64,000 bases of DNA from Eutreptiella sp. 'Long Island Sound 2002' (Eukaryota; Euglenozoa; Euglenophyceae; Eutreptiales; Eutreptiaceae): assembly GCA_964036045.1 (NCBI GenBank), contig OZ038388.1, positions 32,447,759-32,511,758 on the forward strand, in the 5' to 3' direction. A program made the position numbers and the translations under genes. Each line of letters opens with the position of its first letter. Position 1 is the first letter of the stretch. Under the pieces are notes generated by a model. The model ran no database searches, was not told where the DNA came from, and saw only the letters and a list, made by a program, of their open reading frames with translations. This document shows positions 12,901 through 22,700 of the stretch, piece by piece.

Positions 12901-15142
12901 TTATGTCATCTATGTACACACTCACGAAGGCACGAAGCTCAGGATGAGCTGTAAAAAGCACATCCTCCATCATTCTTTGAAAAAACGAAGGGGCGTTCTT
13001 CAGGCCCATGGGCATGACCGTCCACTGGACTGGGCCACATGGCGTGCACATACAGGTGAGAGGTCGGCTGTCCTTCCTCAACGGCATTTGGTGAAAGCCG
13101 TGACGGAGATCCAGCACAGAAAACAAACGACCTCTTGCCCTCTTGGCGATTTCCTCCTCAATGAGGGGCAGGGGGTGCGAATCCGCCTTGGTTTCGGCGT
13201 TGAGGTTGCGAAAATCAACAACCATTCGCCAACCATCAATAGTGTTCTGGTCTGCAGGCGGCGGCTTCGGGACTGTGAAGGGTGCACAGCACCATTCGCT
13301 GGTCATACAACCCTCAAGCCAACCAAATTCCCTGAGATTTCTCTCGATGATTTTTCTGAGTATCTCATGTTTGTGTCCATGGTTTTCATAAGGACGCTGT
13401 TTCTTCGCCTTGTACCCTTCAGGAAGCTCGATGAAGGCTTCACCGAACTGCCCACGGACAGGGTGGTCTTTGATCAACTTCCCCGAAAGGGTTGTGTCCT
13501 TCCGTTCCTCAAAAATCTTTTCTCTTGACTTGGAACACAATTCAGTGTCCACCTGATCGCCAGGAATTACTGTCGAAAAAACTTTGGCGACTTCTTCGGC
13601 CTTGGCAGGAAGAATCTTCTTACGGATGTCTCTAAAAAGGTCCGTATCAACTGCCTCTTGAAGATAGGTGGGTCGAGTGTCGACATTCCAGAGATTCTCT
13701 TCGTGATCCAGCTCCTCGAAAGGATCTATGAAAGCTTCCACACAGGGTTTTTCATAAAAAACTCTGAATTTGCGGCGCGATTTAAAATTTTTCTTCGCCC
13801 GTGCACTGAAGATTCTTTTCGATGTCGATCGTATTGGGGAAGAGGGAGACGAGGCGGATCCATTTGACGTTGGATCACCTTGGGTATCTGACGGACAAAA
13901 ATCAGAAAAAATAGATTCATCATCAGTACCACGCTCAACCTCAGATTCAGACCCAACACAGGAATCAGTACCAGAATCAGCAGAATTAGAGTCAGAAAGC
14001 TTTCCATCCACCAGGAATGCAAGCGAACTCCAGGACCGCTGTGGCAGGGGACCTGTGTCGTCCCTGGCATACAGCTTAATCTTCCTGGGAAGTTCGATGT
14101 AATCTACACAAATGTCTTGTAATTCCTGAAACCAAGGCTTGTCGTCCCACAAGGGCACAACTAAAATCGCCTGGGTTTTATCTTGCTTGATTTTGTGGAT
14201 GACCTGCTGGATTAAGTGAAACGGAGGATTAATCCATAACTTCTTGTCCCATTTATGGGTCCAAGCGTCGCGAAAGTGCTTGTCAAAACGCTTGTTCTCG
14301 CGGTTAGCAAAGGCATCATACTGTGGCCAAAAGGAATGGTGTTGATAAAAATATTCACAAATTGTATCGCGCCATTTGTCGACAACTCTGTAGGATGAAG
14401 AGTGCCAGCGCGAAGGACGTCGTGGCTGGGAGTCCCTACGAAGACATTCTAACTCTCGGGAGTAATCGGCACTCCCATTCACCTCTGCAATGGTGACATC
14501 TTCGCCAAATTTTGGTGTAACCTTTCGCTTCAAAAATTCTTCTGCACTTTTAAACCCTGCGTGCAAAAAACGAAATTCAGGACGCTCCAAGGGACCTGAC
14601 TCCAGCAAAAAACAACGCCGATGACCTACGGGCGCCACCCTGTTCTTGCTAAGCCAAGGATGGCCCAAGTAAAGGTCATACTTTATGTCAGCACGATAGA
14701 AGTAGTCATCCTTAAGGACAACTTCCTCCACATTACCTTCTTCCCAAAGGTCTTGAGCGACCAAATGAGTGGATATATAACAACCGCGTTGCCCACCTGC
14801 GAGAGAATGTCCAGAAACTCCCTCGAGGGTAACAGGATGAGGCGACTCAAACACGCAGTCGTCGGGTAAGAAAGAATTGGATTGGAGATTTACCTCTGAT
14901 CCATTGTCACACAAACAAGTGGCGAGGTGGAAATTTCCCTTACGATCAGAGACCCATAGCTTTGTGACAAACTGACGGGCCCTGTGCTTGGACTGTACAC
15001 CAACCTCGTCCACTACAACAGAAGGATCCGCTGCCGGATCCAGGGGAGAGGAGACAAGCGACCCTACATCAAGTAATGGTCGATCAGGAATCTGGGGATC
15101 ATGCCTGAAATCGCCTGGGGAGGGGCGATTTTCGTGGCCCCC
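9939..15142 (-). pseudogene. pol: Chromovirus pol: protease, MTase-like, RT, RNase H, integrase, chromodomain
   Basis: Continues in the gag frame after the UAG at 15,143. Order: aspartic protease (CDNGSEVNL, then YLGHPWL); an insert with WINPPF near 14,230 and ILVVPLWDDKPWF, resembling phage/DIRS-type adenine methyltransferases; an acidic linker; RT (SVLDLRHGFHQ, YIDDIII near 12,910); RNase H; integrase with HHCC finger, catalytic SDFF, TDSG and GER; a GPF module (LWEGPF); and a chromodomain (CEWRGFDSSHNNWDP, about 10,300-10,420). Lesions: the first RNase H Asp is Val (codon 12,416-12,418); TAA at 11,120-11,122 inside the integrase core; and a one-base frame change near the G5 run 10,473-10,477 puts the chromodomain in another frame. 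It ends in TGA at 9,939. Confidence 0.9.
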
Positions 15143-15145
15143 CTA
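15134..15145 (-). promoter_or_regulatory. gag-pol UAG junction, candidate stop-codon readthrough
   Basis: The minus strand reads GCC-UAG-GGG-GGC-CAC, and the same frame is then open for 43 codons before the first Val/GTG of pol and through to the integrase. There is no need for frameshifting. Gammaretroviruses use UAG followed by a G-rich context and a pseudoknot to make Gag-Pol by readthrough; I did not model a pseudoknot here. Confidence 0.6.
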
Positions 15146-18100
15146 GGCGTTCTGACCTCCAGTGACTGCGTTAACATTGTGAACACACCCTGATTCGTCG
15201 ACCCACTCATCTTGGAACGGATCATCTGCTGGATTCAAGGCATTTTCAACGTAATCGCGATCCGCATCGGACACCTGATCTGCACCTGAGACCTGATCCA
15301 CACGATGGTTGCCCTTTCCACGTCCACGGCCACGGCCGCCGGATGATGGACCTCCACCGTCGCCACGCCCTCTGCCCTTACCAGAGAAGGGGGTTCCCGA
15401 AGGATTTCCCTTACCTTTACCCTGGAATCCTGGAGCATTTCCCTTATTTGTACCGGATTGAGGGGTTTGGCCTGGATTTCGATTTCCGCCTCCGGCGTTG
15501 CTTTTGGGATTTTTCTGGCCGTTCGGCTGCCCACCGGAGCCGGATGGAGTCCGATTTCCTGTGCCTTGGGACCCGCCAGGGCCTCCAGGATTTTTGTTTC
15601 CACCGGAGGGGGTCGGATTCCCTTTTCCAGCCTTCCCACCATGCACCTGTCTGTCATTCCTGTCTGAATTCTGCGGATTACTGATATTTTCACCAATCAC
15701 CTTGTGATCGTAAGGAGACCATCGGTGATTACCAGTAGAATGCGTCTTAGCTCGGTTCGTAGAACCTAAAAGAAGGCAGATGCTACAGTGATCCTGAACA
15801 TTCCGGGTGTCATTCACCTTTTTGTTGCCATTTTGGGCCCCATTTTGGGTGTTTTGCTGGGTATTCTTGTTTCCCCCAAGACCCTCATGGAAATTTTGAT
15901 TGGCGGCGTCAGCGAGCCGCTCAACCTCTTCCCAGAGTTCTTTCGGGGTGAACGAAAACACCCAGTTTTTGGCCTTCAGGCGATGGCCATGGAAGCTTAC
16001 TCCCCTGTTGAGGACTTGGACAAACAAGTCCCGATCCTCGTGTTCATTAAACTTGATTTTCCACGTGTTTTCAGTGAATTTCACCTTGGTAAACGACGTG
16101 GGGGAACACTTTTGAAGTGCTTCCCTGACGGAAAACCTGTTGGCCGAGGCATCGAAGCCTTCGACCTCCGCCCACCAGGTCTTGACCTTTTCTTCGGACT
16201 GTTTGTCCCGAAGGGTGGCGGCAGTTTCTGAGGGGATCTTGTCAAAAATCAGATTTTTCAGCTCGGCACTAGAAAATTTTTCGCCTGAATGTTCAGCTTC
16301 TTCCACTAAATTCCAGAAGCGCTGTCTCTTGTCTTGCACTTCGTGCAAGATTAATCGCGAGAATGAAGGAAAATTCTTCAACATTTGGTGGTAATGGTCC
16401 TCTGGCAGCCGGGATCCACGTACCTCCAACTGTTCCCACACCTCATCAAAGGTAAGGGGGGAATTTGTATCCTCACGATCACTCCAAGTCCTGAGCCAAG
16501 TGTTGGCTGGCGCTCCCTGAAGACAGTCCAAGAGGGCCATCAGGAACTGATCATCTTGAAGTTTTTGAGTCTTAACCCACAGTTTAAATTCCCGTTGGAA
16601 CTGAGGCCAACGTCTGGGGTTCCCATTATACTTCGGTTGCTTGGCAACCTGACGAAGTCGCAATGAAGTAGGATTAAGAAGCGAATCCAGCCCAACACCG
16701 GCCGTAATGGCAGACACCTTGGCGGCATCATTCGCCACACCAGCTCCGGCGAGGGTCTGGGCGAGCAACAGCTGGGCTAAGGCATTGGAATCAGCAGCAG
16801 GAGGGGCAGTACGGGAGGCAGTTCGCTTGGCATTCTGAGCCTCAGTCCTAGCCTTCGCCGTCCTACTCTGAGATCGAGAGATTGTAACCCTTTCCTTTAG
16901 CTTGGTCCTGCTGATCCTTGCATCGGTGGTCTTGGAGTCCACCGAAGGAGCAATTGAAAAAATTTCTGTCGCCTCCTCCGACGGTTCTGTTACTTGTTCC
17001 ACCGATGATGCGCCCTCAGACCGCATGTGCGTCTTGAAAAGATCTTTTATTCCCAGCGTCTGAATGATGAGTTGCATTTGATCCTTGAGCAATTGGAGCT
17101 CAGAATCTCGCTGGAATCTGCAGGAGCAATCGGCAGGACAATACATACCGTGTCCTGAAGGGCCTGAGCAGGCTGTCGGACCGCTGATCTCGGTGGTCCG
17201 CAGCCAGGAGTCCACTTGGGGAGCTCCTTCAGCCCTAATTTCCAGGCTTGCCTGCCTGGCCGCCTCTAAAATTCCTTCCTCAACCGCGGCGGCTAGATCG
17301 TCACGGATGGAAACAGGGGGATGAGGGGCGGAGGGCCCGGCAACAGGTGCCTTGGTCTTCTCCTTCGGGAAGGGACTTGCCTTCCAGATCTGCAAAAAAA
17401 TGGCAAAAGAGTCATCTTCTTGAGAACGCCACCACATCCTGGTATTAATTTCGTCCTGAAGGAGGAAAAAATATTCCATTAAAAATTCAGAGGCGATTCT
17501 TTCTTGTCCTATCAGCTTAGACGTGGCTAATAGACAAAGGGCCTCAAGGGCCTCAAGGTTACGGGTCACTTCTGGAGACAAATGGTCGCCCCATTGTGCC
17601 CAAGAGGCTGGTCGATTATAGCTAGGTACCTCACCTGGACCACCCATCTCAATGTCGTTGAGATCGGCGTCAATGGTCTCAAATGTTGGACATTGGTAAG
17701 GAGTGTTGGTACCTGCCAGGTCCGTAAGCTCCACCGGAGCGTTACGATCGTCGCAGGCTGGCAGATTCCAGCTGCTTGATGGCCAATTTCGACTGGGATC
17801 ATAATGGTAATCTGGGCCTCCACAGCTGCTGATTTGCGCCCTTCTTGGGCAACTTGGGCTTGCGCAAGGCATTCCTCTCAAGGCCTCGTTCGCGCAGCAC
17901 CATGGCAGCGTAATCGTTACGTCTCCAGGAGCGGCGGAGTCTACGGGGCCGTACTGGGGAGCGAACTGTGGTTGGGACACCAAAGGAACAACATTCAAGT
18001 AGCCTCTGCTACCATGAAAGTGCTGCCCTGGGTCGTTGATGGTGCCGGAGGGCTCGGGGCCGGCAAGACCAGTGGGGCAGGCACGCGAGGAGTCGACCTG

Positions 18101-18178
18101 AACGTTGCTATTGGGGGTAGAACCGGAGACTCGGACACCAACGGAGGCGAGAGCAGCAACAACGGAAGCAAGATCCAT
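15143..18178 (-). CDS. gag: Chromovirus Gag, 1,011 codons, starting inside the 5' LTR
   Basis: The ATG at 18,178 lies within the 5' LTR; the first 54 codons come from the LTR, and the frame runs through the primer-binding site without a stop. Residues about 510-650 form the retrotransposon gag core (KYNGNPRRWPQFQREF). Near residue 800 is a Cys/His cluster (CSIC..H..H, spacing CX2C-X11-HX4H) instead of the usual CX2CX4HX4C knuckle. Residues about 925-960 are Gly/Arg-rich (GRGRGRGKG), typical of nucleic-acid binding. Gag builds the cytoplasmic particle that packages element RNA. It ends in UAG at 15,143-15,145, with pol following in the same frame. Intact here; it is longer than most Ty3/gypsy gags. 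Confidence 0.88.
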   Translation of the reverse strand: MDLASVVAALASVGVRVSGSTPNSNVQVDSSRACPTGLAGPEPSGTINDPGQHFHGSRGYLNVVPLVSQPQFAPQYGPVDSAAPGDVTITLPWCCANEALRGMPCASPSCPRRAQISSCGGPDYHYDPSRNWPSSSWNLPACDDRNAPVELTDLAGTNTPYQCPTFETIDADLNDIEMGGPGEVPSYNRPASWAQWGDHLSPEVTRNLEALEALCLLATSKLIGQERIASEFLMEYFFLLQDEINTRMWWRSQEDDSFAIFLQIWKASPFPKEKTKAPVAGPSAPHPPVSIRDDLAAAVEEGILEAARQASLEIRAEGAPQVDSWLRTTEISGPTACSGPSGHGMYCPADCSCRFQRDSELQLLKDQMQLIIQTLGIKDLFKTHMRSEGASSVEQVTEPSEEATEIFSIAPSVDSKTTDARISRTKLKERVTISRSQSRTAKARTEAQNAKRTASRTAPPAADSNALAQLLLAQTLAGAGVANDAAKVSAITAGVGLDSLLNPTSLRLRQVAKQPKYNGNPRRWPQFQREFKLWVKTQKLQDDQFLMALLDCLQGAPANTWLRTWSDREDTNSPLTFDEVWEQLEVRGSRLPEDHYHQMLKNFPSFSRLILHEVQDKRQRFWNLVEEAEHSGEKFSSAELKNLIFDKIPSETAATLRDKQSEEKVKTWWAEVEGFDASANRFSVREALQKCSPTSFTKVKFTENTWKIKFNEHEDRDLFVQVLNRGVSFHGHRLKAKNWVFSFTPKELWEEVERLADAANQNFHEGLGGNKNTQQNTQNGAQNGNKKVNDTRNVQDHCSICLLLGSTNRAKTHSTGNHRWSPYDHKVIGENISNPQNSDRNDRQVHGGKAGKGNPTPSGGNKNPGGPGGSQGTGNRTPSGSGGQPNGQKNPKSNAGGGNRNPGQTPQSGTNKGNAPGFQGKGKGNPSGTPFSGKGRGRGDGGGPSSGGRGRGRGKGNHRVDQVSGADQVSDADRDYVENALNPADDPFQDEWVDESGCVHNVNAVTGGQNA
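18003..18014 (-). other. Primer-binding site, initiator tRNA-Met type
   Basis: The minus strand reads TGGTAGCAGAGG directly next to the 5' LTR. This is complementary to an initiator tRNA-Met 3' end CCUCUGCUACCA. It lies inside the gag reading frame because gag starts in the LTR. A near-identical site occurs at 63,386-63,398. Confidence 0.88.
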
Positions 18179-18547
18179 GCTGATTGTTATCCGGCAGAAA
18201 ATCCCAGTCTATGAAGAAAATTGATGCGGATTTTACTATGCACATCTGAGTGTCCATATCTGTCTGAAAAGATTTAAATAAATCCGATTCTGAAAAATAT
18301 TTGGCCGATCTGGCCCGCGAGCGCGCGTCAGCGGCAAATGGCGATGCCAGGCAAATGATCGGAACGCGGCGGATTTACGGAGAATGGACCGCGGAATCAG
18401 ATCCGGCACATCAGAAATATATAGGTCTGATCCTGAGACTGAGCTGCGAGGCGGCGATTCCGCCGAAGCAAAGAAAATGACCAAAATGTAGTCAATCTGT
18501 GGCAGATCTGTGAAAATCTGAGCAGATGGGGGTTAGCCGCACTTACA
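18015..18547 (-). repeat. 5' LTR of the chromovirus
   Basis: 533 bp, + strand ends TGAAAG and CTTACA. Differs from the left LTR at about five positions. Contains the gag start codon (18,178). An AT-rich AAATATATAGG block near 18,412 could hold promoter elements, but I cannot place a start site. Confidence 0.93.
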
Positions 18548-18552
18548 CACTA
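18548..18552. other. Right target-site duplication of the chromovirus
   Basis: CACTA, identical to 7,586-7,590, directly after the right LTR end CTTACA. Confidence 0.92.
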
Positions 18553-19734
18553 GCCGTCGCATCGTGGGACACCCTGGACACGCCCCCCCAACAACCCGCC
18601 ATCCACATCCTCAAAGCGGACGCCCAATGGTGGGTCCTCCACTGGGCACACGGAGTCCTCATGGCGGCCCAGGCCTATACCCCGGAAATAGACCTGGAAG
18701 ACCCCCCACGGGGCCAGCAGCGGCTCCTCCAGGCCACCACCCTCACAGGCCGCGAAGGCGCCCCCTGGGAAGCCCTCCACACAGCACTCTAGTGGGCTCA
18801 AGGCTCCCCCAACGGCCCGGACACACCGGAGCCCACAGAGGCCTGGGTCATGCAGGCCAAGGCCATGAGGAACTACCACCTACACCACCCCTTCGACGAC
18901 AGCCCGGCCGCACTGCCATGGCCAACAGATCCCCCGGAGACCGTGCGCAAGCTCGCCGACATCATACGCAGCCACGCGAAAGCGAAAATGCAAACACCGG
19001 CAGAACCCCCACTGAGGGATCCGGACCAGCAAGCAACGCACCCCTTCTTCAAACCCCATGCCCCCCCAGCACCGCTACCTCCAGTCCCACCCAAGCGAAC
19101 GAGACAACAAAGGGGCGCACCTGCCCCCAGCTAAGCCGGAAAAGCAGCGACCTCCTGACCCCCCGCATCCCACCCGAGCCACCCCGCGAACCCAGACCAA
19201 GCATCCTCGTCATCCTCCCTCCCACCATTACCACCGCCCCGGCCGGACCAAGCATCCTCGTCATCCTCCCTCCCATCACTACCACCGCCCCACCCGGACC
19301 AGGCATCCTCATCATCCTCCCTCCCGCCACCAGCACCGCCCCCGCCCAAAGCGTACCGAGGATTCGAAAAAGGCGCGAAGGTCCAACAGCCCTTCCGCAA
19401 CGACCACACAGGCGACTGGATCTGGTGTGAGGGCACGATCCAGTACCGCCTCAAGGAACCGGGGGACAACGGGGGGCCACAGATCCGGGTGATCTGGCAC
19501 CGCCAAAAGGAGCTAGACCAAGGCAGCAGCGCCCCGGACAAGCCAGTCAGCTACACCCTGGAGCTCACCAGCGCCCACCCCATCCGGCTCCGCACCGAAG
19601 AGAACAAGGCCCACACAGGCACCAAATACACTGGGGAGCTTTCCCCGGAGTGGAGCCAAGGCCTCCCCCCGCCGCGCCTACCCAAACGCCCACGAACCGG
19701 CAAAAAGTCGCCGAGCCCCAGTCCCCCTCCCTGA
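18553..19734 (+). pseudogene. LINE ORF1, 3' part
   Basis: Continues the frame interrupted at 7,590 (SWDTLDTPPQQPAIH, then WWVLHWAHG). The frame is broken by TAG at 18,790, TAA at 19,132 and a TGA near 19,165, then reads on as a Pro/Ser-rich linker with a triplicated PDQASSSSSLP block and a segment with WIWCEGTIQYRL near 19,420. It ends in TGA at 19,732. No domain recognised. The stops suggest decay, since ORF2 uses only CAA/CAG for Gln over more than 1,600 codons. Confidence 0.55.
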
Positions 19735-22700
19735 CGGGGCAAGGGCCGAGGGCACAAGCCTCCACAGCCCCGGCCCGCCCCCACCGAGGCCACCGTCAAC
19801 CTCCTCGACCTCAACCACCCGGCCGTCACATACTCCAAGGACGCCACAACCGCCCTCCAAGAGCTCCTGATGGCACAGGGGCCGGGGTGGGTTCCCCACC
19901 TCCTCACCTTCCAGGAACAAGGCCTACAACGCGACGACCGCCCAGAAACCACCCCCATATACACCCCGGACCAGAAAGCGTACAAATGCTACTGGCACAA
20001 GGGGACCCCCCTATACGCCCAAACCGGCATCCACGTCCACCTCGTCCACCACCTCAGCGTCCCAGGGAGGCTAGGTGTCTATGAGGTCGTCGGGGACGGA
20101 TGGCAACTCAACGTCATCAACACCCACGTCCCCTTCGCGAAGCCACGGAACCCTTCCTCCAAGCCCTGGCCGAGGCATACCGCCAGATGGCCATGCTCGC
20201 CCCCACAGTCATCATCGGCGACATGAACGCCGCCCCCACCCCAGCGGACCGAGGGGGACAGGCCACACCCCAGGACCAAGCAGTCCGCGACACCATCGAA
20301 ATGCTGGGGCTCGTGGACCTGACAGCCAACCTCGAAGGCCAACCATCCCACTTCCCCCATCAAACAGATGCCGCCCCATCCCGCATCGACGTATGCTATG
20401 GCGACCCCACCACCATCATCCGAGCGGAGGCCCGATATGGACCCCTCCCACTGGGACCCACGGGCCATAGCCCCCTGCACATCCGCCTCACCATCCCCAA
20501 CCTTCCCCCCAGCCCCCCAGAGGATGCGGACCAAGGCCTACCGCCCCCCCTGAAGATGCCCCCGCTGCATGACAAGCATGCCTGGTCCCAATATCACAGG
20601 GCCATAGACCGCGCCCGGCGCATCCAACCAGACCCCACCGACCTACTCACAGCCATGCGCACGGCCGCCGTCGCCTGCGGCTTCCAACAGCACCCCCACA
20701 AAGACGACGACCAACCACCCACGGCCCTGGGGGACATGCTCCATGACCTCTGGCATGCGAAGCAACAACTGGCGACCCTCCTCCACACCGACACCCCCCA
20801 AACCCGATGCCAGATACACCAATGCAGGACACAGATAGCCCACATCAGGGCAGACCTGCAGCGGTGGCACATCCACAAGCAACAGCGCATCGCCCAGGAA
20901 CACGAACGGTATGCGCAACATGAACTCCCCTACAAGGCCATCCGCCACCTCAACGACGCCATGACCGACACCGGCCACCGCACCATCACCACGGTCCGGC
21001 AGGAGGACGGCTCCCTCACCAACGACCCAGCCACAGTGCTCCAGGCCACCCAAGACAGCTTCCTCCGGCAACACACCCCCATCCAAGACACACTGGACCC
21101 AGACACCCAGGCCAAAATCGACCGCCTTCCTCGGGTCTTCAACCACGCCCAGAGGAGGCAACTGGAAAAACGCCCCTTCACCATCCACGAAGTCCGGAAG
21201 GCCATCCACAGTCTCCCGCAACACAAAACCCCAGGCTACGACGGCCTCCCTGCAGAGGAATACTACCACCTCCCCGCCCACCTCCTCCGCATCCTCGCCC
21301 ACCGCCTCTGGGACATCGTCACGGGGCTGACGCCCCTGCCACCAGACTGGGCAAACGTTGTCCGCCCCCTCTACAAAAAAGGGGACTGGGCAAACCCGGA
21401 CAACTGGCGCCCCATAGTCTGTGCGGTCACGGAGGTCAAAATCGTCTGGACCATCCTCCTGCGCCGCATCAGCCCCCACCTGGACCCCCACATACCAGCA
21501 AGCCTCTGGGGGGCCATCCCAGGCCGGTCCCCACACAAGGCCATCTTCCTCCAGGACACCATCGAAGACATGGACCCGGTGGATCTCATCATCGCCTCCC
21601 TCGACGTCAAAGTAGCCTTCCCGAACACCCCCTGGCTCCTTCTAGAAGCGGTGTGGAAACGCCTAGGCCTCCCCTTCTACAACTTCACCTCCGGCTACAT
21701 CCGCACCCGCAAATACACGGTCCGCACTGGAGCAGGCCTCACCCCCTTCCTGGAGCCAAGCAGCGGGGTCCCCCAAGGGGGAGCAGAGGGCCCCTTCCTG
21801 TACCTTCTAGTGACGCTCCCCCTAGCCCTCGCAATCGAGCAGGATTACCCGGCCTACGCACCCTACCCCCTCCTCTCCCCCCTGGTGGGCTTCGCGGACG
21901 ACACCAACCTGACAGTCGCGCACACCCCACACGAACCCCATGCCCCGGACCACGGGCCAACGGTCACCCAACAGGCCAACGACTTACTGGACGTGACCGT
22001 CTCCTACCTCTCCCACAACAACCTCATCGTCCACCCCACAAAGTCAGTGGCCATGATCAAGGGGTCTGCCACACCTCCCACCCTAGGGCCACAAGGGCCC
22101 CCCATGCAAGTCGTGACAACCACCACCCACCTGGGGGTAATCCAGGCCGCCAACCCTGAGGACGCCACCCTCCCTCCCAAGTTGCAATCACACCTCGCCC
22201 ATCTCCCCAGATATGCGTCCCCGACCACCAAGGCCCTCTGCCTGTACCACCAGAGCCTGGCGTACTACCTCACCGGGGTCTTGAACGCCTTCATAGGCTT
22301 CCAAGCACTCCACCTGACACACCCCACCACCGCCCTCCAGCCGGCCACAGGCGCCGTGACCAAGGCATGGGCAGCACACGGGGGCTGGCCCACCTCCATA
22401 CCCACCCGCGCCATCCGAGCGGCATGGCCCCACTATGGGGACGCCATAGGGGACGAGGTGAAAGCGGCCTACACCAGACACACCGCCCTCCTCCTTCACC
22501 GCATGACCCACAACCACTCGGCGGAGGTCCGCGAGGTCACCGCAATCCGCCTCCAAGCCGCACAACGGGCCCGCAACACATGCCCGCGCTGGGTACTCCA
22601 CCAGACGGGCATGCCCACCAACATGAACACACGCCTGTGGAACCACCTGCAGCTTCTCCTCCCATCCCCACACCACGCCATACTCACCAACCACACGTGC

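Larger units (their letters stand above)
7591..18547 (-). mobile_element. Ty3/gypsy chromovirus, full length, 10,957 bp
   Basis: Two 533-bp LTRs with TG..CA ends, a 5-bp duplication CACTA, a tRNA-iMet primer site, a polypurine tract, gag, protease, RT, RNase H, integrase with a GPF module and a chromodomain. All coding is on the minus strand, antisense to the host LINE. The LTRs differ at about five positions (roughly 0.9%), so the insertion is recent relative to the LINE. Pol carries an in-frame TAA, a frame change and an RNase H active-site substitution, so this copy is probably not autonomous. Unusual traits: gag starts inside the LTR, gag and pol are separated only by UAG, and there is an extra methyltransferase-like segment. 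Confidence 0.93.
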
